A stretch of 49,474 bases of DNA from a virus: the IMG/VR virus record IMGVR_UViG_3300008954_003328, positions 1-49,474 of that record; one strand, 5' to 3'. A program made the position numbers and the translations under genes. Below the pieces are notes generated by a model. It did no database searches. It saw nothing but the letters and a program-made list of their open reading frames with translations, and was not told the origin of the DNA. Shown one piece after another: positions 23,621 to 29,355 of the stretch. Every line of letters begins with the position of its first letter. Positions within the stretch are counted from its first letter, which is position 1.

Positions 23621-23626
23621 ATTATA
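23621..23626 (-). promoter_or_regulatory. -10 element for the secreted-protein gene
   Basis: TATAAT on the minus strand, preceded by TTTGG, lies 41 bases before the ATG at 23579. The -35 region is weak. Together with the downstream terminator it delimits a one-gene unit. Confidence 0.5.
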
Positions 23627-23643
23627 CCAAACATAAGCCAAAG

Positions 23644-24591
23644 CTACACGTTTTTTGATAATTCCCTTATCATCTCTAAAACATCTGAATCATCAGCATA
23701 AAACCTGACCCTATCAACAGTTTCAAGCTCTCTATTATAAGATGTCAAAGGGGAGATAACGTTGATACCATGCTTGGCATACTCTGCAGAGTGCTTAGGC
23801 GAATCATCAATGGCACAAACGATTGACCCAGTATCATAATATTCTGACTGAGCAAGCCATCGATATTTTTCTCCGCTAAAGTTAAGCCTATCATACTTTA
23901 GGCCAGATGACTCAAGCCATCTGTATGTATCATAACAACAGAGAAGATTCTCCTCAGGTCGAGCTGTAAGCAGCTGAATCCAGTATCCTAAATCGTGAAG
24001 CTTATTTAAAATTTGAATCATGTTTCCGATCGGCTCTAGATCTCGAAGTTTTCTTTCAGAAATAAAGCTAAAGAAAACTGACTCCGGATTAAGACCCTTT
24101 TCCTTCACTGCGGTGGTAGTATAGTACTCTGGACATTCTGGATCCACATGAACAGCGTATCTATCTCGAAGCCATCCAATAAATCCATCTCTAAATCCAA
24201 CGATGACATCATCCATGTCGACTATCAAGACAGGTCGACCGTCCCAGGTATTTCTTTCTATCTTGTGACAGGTCTTGAGGTAGAGATCCTTATCATCAAA
24301 TGCATCAGTAAATTGATCATGAGATATTCCCCAAAGGTTCATAATTGCTATGATATATCTGAATGCATCGACCGACTCGTAAAGAATCTTATTGACGTCT
24401 ATCTCGATTCGGCTGCACTTATGATCCTTAAAGTTAATTCCAGATATCATTGAAGATATCTCAGAGTGCAATGCCAAAGATAGCGACTTAGTAATCTCCT
24501 CTTTTTCAATTTGACTTAAGTTATCTCTATTGAAAAATAGATCATTAAACTGCTTTTGTGTCTGAAACAGGCTCGATAGATTGGTTTTCAT
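23644..24591 (-). CDS. All-alpha NTP pyrophosphatase-like domain fused to HAD 5'-nucleotidase
   Basis: Residues 1-110 of this 315-residue protein are helical, with the paired acidic motifs of dUTPase/MazG-type NTP pyrophosphatases (L-H-S-E at 41-44; E72-S-V-D75). The rest is a HAD phosphatase resembling deoxynucleotidases: D125-M-D127-D-V-I, T209 in L-L-T-A-R, and I-D-D (261-263). A plausible chain is dNTP to dNMP to nucleoside in one polypeptide. GAGGGGG lies five bases before the ATG at 24591. The start overlaps the previous gene by 47 bases. The N-terminal assignment is weaker than the HAD part. Confidence 0.72.
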   Translation of the reverse strand: MKTNLSSLFQTQKQFNDLFFNRDNLSQIEKEEITKSLSLALHSEISSMISGINFKDHKCSRIEIDVNKILYESVDAFRYIIAIMNLWGISHDQFTDAFDDKDLYLKTCHKIERNTWDGRPVLIVDMDDVIVGFRDGFIGWLRDRYAVHVDPECPEYYTTTAVKEKGLNPESVFFSFISERKLRDLEPIGNMIQILNKLHDLGYWIQLLTARPEENLLCCYDTYRWLESSGLKYDRLNFSGEKYRWLAQSEYYDTGSIVCAIDDSPKHSAEYAKHGINVISPLTSYNRELETVDRVRFYADDSDVLEMIRELSKNV

Positions 24592-24868
24592 TTTTCCCCC
24601 TCAGAAAAACATCTTTAAAAGCGGATATAATAGCATCTGAATGCGTCTGATCAAAGACCAAAGAAGACATTTGTGTATATCCACGTTCATCAACAAGAGG
24701 CCTAGACCCCTCATTACATGTAAATTCTATCACACCGGTATGTATTTTTTCATTAGTTTCACTTAATATTTTTTTAAGCTCTTTGGGGGAAGAAAAACAG
24801 ATCGGGTCTTGATGGCATGTTTCTAGCTTTATCTTTGCAAAGCTAGTATCCTTTATCGAGGCGCTCAT
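24545..24868 (-). CDS. Hypothetical protein
   Basis: This 107-residue protein was not recognised. It contains F-T-C-N-E-G-S-R-P-L, then a helix (A-I-I-S-A-F-K-D-V-F-L-R), and ends in a polar tail. There is no signal peptide or membrane segment. An AAGGA ribosome site lies about ten bases before the ATG at 24868. It overlaps both neighbours (26 and 47 bases), lying between two NTP-pyrophosphatase-type genes, so coupled expression is likely. Confidence 0.55.
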   Translation of the reverse strand: MSASIKDTSFAKIKLETCHQDPICFSSPKELKKILSETNEKIHTGVIEFTCNEGSRPLVDERGYTQMSSLVFDQTHSDAIISAFKDVFLRGKNENQSIEPVSDTKAV

Positions 24869-25220
24869 GTATAATGAAGTCCTTCTTTATATAAGAATTA
24901 TATAGGTCATCTGCTGAGCTTCCTGATAAAATGATCAAAGAAAAAAAGTAATTAAATGCATCGACTACCTCTTCTAAAAAAGCATCATGATCAAACTCAC
25001 TAACTTCTGTCTGTCGATGAGGCTTCCAGTTCTTAAGGTGCTGTAATGCTTCAAACATCTCTTCAACTCCTCTTAGTGCCATATCTCTACAAAGCTGTTG
25101 ATCACTTTTCTTACTTAGGTCAAGCGGCCAAGCTGGGTAAGCGTCGGGGAACTTCTCCTTAAGCGATAGCATAAACCTCTCTCTTAGATCAAACATGACT
25201 CGAAGCCTGTCGTCATTCAA
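24843..25220 (-). CDS. dUTPase/MazG-type all-alpha NTP pyrophosphatase
   Basis: This 125-residue helical protein carries V-E-E-M-F-E-A (about 52-58) and, after a charged loop with N-W-K-P-H-R, E-E-V-V-D-A-F-N-Y (about 83-91). These are the two acidic metal-binding helices of dimeric dUTPases and MazG-like enzymes. Such enzymes cut dUTP or non-standard dNTPs to the monophosphate. The start is a TTG at 25220 with AGGGAG seven bases upstream, overlapping the previous stop as TTGA. It pairs with the fused copy at 23644-24591. Confidence 0.75.
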   Translation of the reverse strand: MNDDRLRVMFDLRERFMLSLKEKFPDAYPAWPLDLSKKSDQQLCRDMALRGVEEMFEALQHLKNWKPHRQTEVSEFDHDAFLEEVVDAFNYFFSLIILSGSSADDLYNSYIKKDFIIHERLDKGY

Positions 25221-25480
25221 TTTAGATCTCCCTCGATCTCAAGCGCGTCTGCCATAGTCATTTCAGAGGCTTGAGAAGCCTTTTCAAGCAAATCAGCTAT
25301 CTGGCTTTCACTCATGTCTTTGTACCCGTCTGTAAGTGTAAGGACGCTTTCTTCATCACTTGAGTTTGTAACTCTCATCATTCTAAGATTATCAACGACG
25401 TCTGTGCCTGTCAAGATTGCAACCTGGATAATCTTGGCGATCTGTGCAATCACTTCATCAGAAAGTCTATATTCGTTCAT
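25217..25480 (-). CDS. Small phage protein, function unknown
   Basis: This 87-residue protein is mostly helical, beginning M-N-E-Y-R-L-S-D-E-V-I-A-Q-I-A-K-I-I-Q and ending in an acidic tail. It was not recognised. It is the first gene of the leftward unit that includes the two NTP-pyrophosphatase-type genes, with GGGAG properly spaced before the ATG. The region upstream is a divergent promoter region with a large palindrome. Confidence 0.6.
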   Translation of the reverse strand: MNEYRLSDEVIAQIAKIIQVAILTGTDVVDNLRMMRVTNSSDEESVLTLTDGYKDMSESQIADLLEKASQASEMTMADALEIEGDLN

Positions 25481-25552
25481 TGTTTCTCCCTATTTTTTGA
25501 ACTCACTAGACAAAAATATAATTCTTCTATCTCTTATTTCTATCTAGCTTTT

Positions 25553-25570
25553 TCAATTCAATTGAATTGA
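25553..25570. promoter_or_regulatory. 18-base perfect palindrome in a divergent intergenic region
   Basis: TCAATTCAATTGAATTGA is a perfect dyad with no spacer. It lies between the leftward gene starting at 25480 and the rightward gene starting at 25668. It has no T-run and no loop, so it is not a terminator. It suits an operator for a dimeric regulator. The rest of the 187-base gap is AT-rich and holds no gene. Confidence 0.45.
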
Positions 25571-25633
25571 CTTTTTGATTATAAACATCAAATCTAAAAC
25601 TGTATTAATGTTTTTAATTCAATGCGCCTGGTG

Positions 25634-25646
25634 TATAATATAAATA
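25634..25646 (+). promoter_or_regulatory. Promoter for the metallophosphoesterase gene
   Basis: TATAAT (25634-25639) overlaps TATAAATA (25639-25646), the latter identical to the T4 late -10 box. No -35 consensus is visible. The gene starts 21 bases downstream with only a weak AGGG ribosome site. Which sigma factor uses it cannot be told. Confidence 0.45.
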
Positions 25647-25667
25647 TTCTTAGGGCATATCTAAAAC

Positions 25668-26327
25668 ATGAAGAGAGTAATCATATCAGACACTCATATT
25701 GGAACAAAGTTCTATAAGTCTAATTCTCTTCTCAGCTTTCTTAAATCCGAAGACTACGATCAGCTGATTTTAGCTGGTGACATTATTGACTTTATTAAGA
25801 TACCAGTATTTACAGAACGATGTATGGAAATCATAGAGGCAATAGACTACAATAAAAGAATAATATACGTCGTAGGAAATCACGATGAAAGCTTAGTCAA
25901 TGTTATCGGAAAGACATTCTTTAATGTCACATTCGTGAAAAGATATGACTTCGAGGAAGGCAACAGAAAGTTTAGAGTTGAGCATGGTGACATATATGAA
26001 AAAGGAGCTCTTGCAAATAGAGTGTTTGTTAAATTTCTTTCTATAGTTCAAAACATGCTAGAATTCACTTTCAACTTTGACTTCACAACGTGGTGGACAG
26101 AGATTCAAATTAAAAAGCATAAGCTAAGAAGCATTATCAATATTCTTCGACATCATCCGAAGATTGATGTATTCATTATGGGTCATACGCACATACCAGA
26201 GGCTTTAATCTGGGTTGATGAAGATCAAAATATTAAGACCTATATTAATGCAGGTGACTGGGTCACACATCAGACATATGTGACTGTGACTGACGGTGTT
26301 GCTAGGCTGCGGAAGTTTAATAGCTAG
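25668..26327 (+). CDS. Calcineurin-like metallophosphoesterase (LpxH-like)
   Basis: This 219-residue enzyme has all five motifs of the family: S-D-T-H-I-G (D8, H10), A-G-D-I-I-D, G-N-H-D-E, H-G-D and G-H-T-H-I-P-E. UDP-2,3-diacylglucosamine hydrolases (LpxH) look much like this, but so do other phage phosphoesterases, so the substrate is open. It is one of only three plus-strand genes in the window and converges with 26347-27078, with 19 bases between the stops and no visible terminator. Confidence 0.85.
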   Translation: MKRVIISDTHIGTKFYKSNSLLSFLKSEDYDQLILAGDIIDFIKIPVFTERCMEIIEAIDYNKRIIYVVGNHDESLVNVIGKTFFNVTFVKRYDFEEGNRKFRVEHGDIYEKGALANRVFVKFLSIVQNMLEFTFNFDFTTWWTEIQIKKHKLRSIINILRHHPKIDVFIMGHTHIPEALIWVDEDQNIKTYINAGDWVTHQTYVTVTDGVARLRKFNS

Positions 26328-26346
26328 CGGATACCAAATCTACTTA

Positions 26347-27078
26347 CTAAGAATCTGTTGTTTTTTCTAGCTTTCTTATCCATGAAATAGATTTTCCAGG
26401 ATGGTTTCCGGATCCCTTTCTAGATTTTTTTCTCATGCTTTCAGAAGTGTCCCACCCTCTAGACTTTAAAAACTGGTTCATTATTTGTTCTCTTTGACTA
26501 TCACTAGAGTTTGACCAAGTCCAATAAATCGTACGCTTAAGTGAAGCTATCTTATTTGAAATCTCTTTCTCTTTTTTCTTAAATATATCAGAATCGCTAA
26601 AGTCAATCTCAATTGGAGAAATATCTAAATCAAATGCTATAATAGCCACAGAAACATATTCATAGCTGTCTATTGATTCTTTTGCTAACTGATATTGGCT
26701 AACAAGTCTATCCTTCATGTCACTATTTAGGGCGGATGGAATCTTATCTGGGTGTGTTAAAAAGACAATTTTCTTGAATAGTTTTTTAGCCCAGGGTGGG
26801 TGAGATTTAGATTTTTTAGAAATTTCACAATCTTCACCTAGACTATTATCAGAGCATCCTGACCCATCTTCTAATGTCTGTTTATGACTATTAGAGTCTA
26901 ATTCTTGGTAGCCCTTATCTAAGTCGGAATCAAAAACGTTAAGATCAAAATGAAGCTGTCTTATTCTAGATTCCATTTCTTGTCGAGCGACTTCACAAGA
27001 AGCTTGACACTCTCTAAGCTCTTCATCGAGATATTTTATTAAGAGGAGAGATCTATTTGAGACTCTCACATTAGTCAT
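26347..27078 (-). CDS. J-domain protein with N-terminal coiled coil
   Basis: This 243-residue protein carries a partial J domain: P-P-W-A-K-K-L-F-K-K-I-V-F-L-T-H-P-D-K (H109-P-D111), followed by the expected helix Y-Q-L-A-K-E-S. An N-terminal coiled coil (about 10-60) and a low-complexity S/E stretch precede it. The C-terminus (Y-W-T-W-S-N to the end) is specific to this protein. It lacks the G/F and zinc regions of DnaJ. It may steer host DnaK to virion assembly. It overlaps the next gene upstream by one base. Confidence 0.72.
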   Translation of the reverse strand: MTNVRVSNRSLLLIKYLDEELRECQASCEVARQEMESRIRQLHFDLNVFDSDLDKGYQELDSNSHKQTLEDGSGCSDNSLGEDCEISKKSKSHPPWAKKLFKKIVFLTHPDKIPSALNSDMKDRLVSQYQLAKESIDSYEYVSVAIIAFDLDISPIEIDFSDSDIFKKKEKEISNKIASLKRTIYWTWSNSSDSQREQIMNQFLKSRGWDTSESMRKKSRKGSGNHPGKSISWIRKLEKTTDS

Positions 27079-27311
27079 TATAACTTTGAATCTTTAATTG
27101 CGTTGATAGACTCAATAACAAGTCTGTATAGTAATAATGGCCAAATAAGAACTAGTTTAATATCTTGAATACTTTTATCAATCTTTCTCTTCATAAGAGC
27201 CTTTGTTTCTCTTGATCTCGAAATTCTTAGATCAAATTGACAAGATTCAATTCTAAGAAGGTAAGAGACTAAAAGAATAAAAGCTACTGCAAGATAACAA
27301 TATAATATCAT
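27078..27311 (-). CDS. Small membrane protein
   Basis: This 77-residue protein has an N-terminal transmembrane helix (Y-L-A-V-A-F-I-L-L-V-S-Y-L-L), a basic stretch (R-S-R-E-T-K-A-L-M-K-R-K), and a second hydrophobic helix (L-V-L-I-W-P-L-L-L-Y-R-L-V). GAGGA precedes the ATG. No family was recognised. It is coupled with the J-domain gene. Confidence 0.6.
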   Translation of the reverse strand: MILYCYLAVAFILLVSYLLRIESCQFDLRISRSRETKALMKRKIDKSIQDIKLVLIWPLLLYRLVIESINAIKDSKL

Positions 27312-27322
27312 GAGAAAATCCT

Positions 27323-27949
27323 CTAGCTGTTAGTAGTTTTATATTTTTTAATTATTTCCATAACCTGTTCTGATGATAGGGAAATTTTCTTCTTTTTAGC
27401 AAGCATTCTAATCTTTGACTCTAGCATTCTATTTTCATCATTTGTCTTTCTTCTTAGATTTTGCGGTGGACGAGCCCTTGTTCTCTGGGGAGGTCCGGCC
27501 CTAGAAGGTAAAGACTCATTGATTTGATTCTTTTTATTTTCTTTCTTTTGTGATCCTGAATTTCTATTCAAGACTTGTGATTCTTGTCTGTTTACAGCCA
27601 CTACTGAAGAGACAGATACCTGAGTCTCTCTTTTCTTAGGTATAACAGCTTCAGCAACTACGCTAACAGATTTTTTAAAATTTGTGTCAATTTTAATTGG
27701 AGTAAAAACTCTATCATCTATGATCACTTCAAGCGAACCTGAATAAACTCCCTCTTTTATAACATTTTGAAGAGATGGTATTAATATAGTTACTTCTCCG
27801 CCACTATGGCGCTGAGACGGGAATGATAGAGAAAAATCTTCTGTTTCAAGCATAAATCTACTTTTTGGTGATGCAGGCTTTGTTCCCTCTATTGCTAGTC
27901 TAAAGACAAGTTCGTTTTCTTTGTCAAGATCTAAGTCTATTTTTTGCAT
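27323..27949 (-). CDS. Virion-type protein: beta domain plus basic helical tail
   Basis: In this 208-residue protein, residues 1-105 alternate in a beta-sandwich pattern (for example E-V-T-I-L-I-P-S-L). A Q/S/P/R-rich linker follows (about 120-165), then a strongly basic helix and a final helix S-S-E-Q-V-M-E-I-I-K-K-Y. It resembles a head- or neck-assembly protein in design, but no family was recognised. It stands close to three other small virion genes in one leftward unit. Confidence 0.5.
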   Translation of the reverse strand: MQKIDLDLDKENELVFRLAIEGTKPASPKSRFMLETEDFSLSFPSQRHSGGEVTILIPSLQNVIKEGVYSGSLEVIIDDRVFTPIKIDTNFKKSVSVVAEAVIPKKRETQVSVSSVVAVNRQESQVLNRNSGSQKKENKKNQINESLPSRAGPPQRTRARPPQNLRRKTNDENRMLESKIRMLAKKKKISLSSEQVMEIIKKYKTTNS

Positions 27950-27952
27950 TTT

Positions 27953-28309
27953 TTATTCTCTCTTAAAGAGTTTGATAACTTTAATAAATATTCCCTCTTT
28001 TGGCTTTGTCTTTGTAATTCTAATCTGACCCTTGTGACTTACAGTAAACTCATCACTATCATCAACTATTGTGCTAATTGTAGATTTAATTGGAGGATCT
28101 ATTTTTAAATCATTTACAGATGATAAAATTGCTGTGAGCTTATAGACATCAAACTTTGGAGGCTGAAATAGTGGTTCAAATCTTCTGCTTGATCTTCCTG
28201 TCCTTCTAAGCTCTTCTTCAACAGCAGCCACAGTCACGGGATCTGGCCCGAAGCCGTGCCCAATAATGTTAGAGCTTGTTGACCCAAAGCCTCTTGAAAT
28301 AATTGTCAT
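27953..28309 (-). CDS. Small virion-type protein
   Basis: This 118-residue protein begins M-T-I-I-S-R-G-F-G-S and repeats the idea in I-I-G-H-G-F-G-P, a pattern seen at the start of small neck or tail proteins of marine phages (recollection, not checked). An Arg-rich helix and a beta-rich end follow. It starts within one base of the previous stop (28309). The function was not determined. Confidence 0.5.
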   Translation of the reverse strand: MTIISRGFGSTSSNIIGHGFGPDPVTVAAVEEELRRTGRSSRRFEPLFQPPKFDVYKLTAILSSVNDLKIDPPIKSTISTIVDDSDEFTVSHKGQIRITKTKPKEGIFIKVIKLFKRE

Positions 28310-28758
28310 TAGAGTCTTCTTCTCTCATGGACCTCAGAGACTGTGGGAGAGCCGTCGCTTCCTGACATTCCAAATCTTGCAACAACAGTTGAATTATCAT
28401 CCTTATAAAATATCATTTGATTCAGGCTGTCATCAAGTTTCCACCTGCCCGCGGTCATATCTCTTGTAAAATCAACACTCGAGGAAATCATTGTTAGCGT
28501 GCTAATTGTATTATCTATATCTTCTGATGCGAAGACCGGTGTTCCCTCACCGGTATCCCAAAGAACATATCCAGTAAAGTTATCAGCAACATGAACACTA
28601 GCAGAGTAAATACCAGATCCGGCATATACTTCTCCGACTCCGCTAGTGACTCTACTACCACTTGAAGCGCCGCTCGTATTATAGATCCTGTATCCCGGAC
28701 CGCTTAGCCCAGTTTTTGAAACTCCAAAGTTTACAGTTTTGACAATATTAATTGCCAT
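28309..28758 (-). CDS. Virion structural protein, probable tail or neck component
   Basis: This 149-residue protein has Gly/Ser-rich beta-strand sequence in its first half (V-N-F-G-V-S-K-T-G-L-S-G-P-G-Y). A C-terminal block with W-K-L-D-D-S-L-N-Q-M-I-F-Y-K-D-D follows, then V-V-A-R-F. Such W-K...N-x-M-I-F-Y-x-x-D blocks are common in phage structural proteins whose exact place in the virion is not defined (family recollection). It ends in a one-base overlap with the next gene. Confidence 0.6.
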   Translation of the reverse strand: MAINIVKTVNFGVSKTGLSGPGYRIYNTSGASSGSRVTSGVGEVYAGSGIYSASVHVADNFTGYVLWDTGEGTPVFASEDIDNTISTLTMISSSVDFTRDMTAGRWKLDDSLNQMIFYKDDNSTVVARFGMSGSDGSPTVSEVHERRRL

Positions 28759-28764
28759 TTTAAA

Positions 28765-29220
28765 TTAATCCTCGTCTGCCTGTTTATTTCTCTGATCTTT
28801 TAGTTTCACAGGTCTCTCACCAACTTTTCTAATAGGTGTCTTCAGGGCGTCGCCTGATTCAATAGATTGAATTTTTTCTAAATCTTTTTTAACCTGATCC
28901 CTATACCCAGAAACTAAGTCAATTATATCATCCAAGATCTCTGTCTTGCTTTGAGAACTTTTAGCTTCCATCATATTTTTCTCTCTAACAATAGATATCC
29001 CATTAATTAACCTATTTGATAAATTCTCAACATATCTTGCCAGCTCTGTGTTGTCATCTTTTATTCTGTTAATCTCATCGATGCACATTTGTCTCACACA
29101 CTTAAAAGCAAGGGCCATTCCCATATCAAAACTTCTTTCATCACGATCGGGCTGATGTGACGATTTCAGATCAAAAAGATCTTCAATTAAATTTTCAAAA
29201 TTTCTAAAGCCAGAACTCAC
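28765..29220 (-). CDS. Helical protein, probable virion-assembly factor
   Basis: This 151-residue, mostly helical and charged protein has heptad-like stretches (about 48-80 and 92-125) and a basic/polar tail. It was not recognised. It is the first gene of the leftward unit 27323-29220 and lies just downstream of the terminator of the large repeat protein. Confidence 0.5.
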   Translation of the reverse strand: MSSGFRNFENLIEDLFDLKSSHQPDRDERSFDMGMALAFKCVRQMCIDEINRIKDDNTELARYVENLSNRLINGISIVREKNMMEAKSSQSKTEILDDIIDLVSGYRDQVKKDLEKIQSIESGDALKTPIRKVGERPVKLKDQRNKQADED

Positions 29221-29292
29221 TATAACCTCTCAAATAAAAAAATAATATCATCAATAGAAAAATCGTTTATAAGAGAAGTGATTTGTAATTTT

Positions 29293-29325
29293 AAAAAAAT
29301 GGGGGACCCCGAAGAAGGGTCCCCC
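29293..29325 (-). terminator. Strong rho-independent terminator after the large repeat protein gene
   Basis: A nine-base perfect GC-rich stem GGGGGACCC/GGGTCCCCC (29301-29325, seven-base loop) is followed on the minus strand by a run of seven T. It lies 30 bases past the stop of 29356-31962. The strength suits a highly expressed structural gene. Confidence 0.92.
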
Positions 29326-29355
29326 AAAAAATGTCACTTTGTCTAAAAAGCTAGA

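Noticed and set aside
25639-25646. TATAAATA taken as proof of T4-type late transcription
   Set aside because: It is a single copy in a very AT-rich gap, and no late sigma factor or clamp-type co-activator was recognised in the window.
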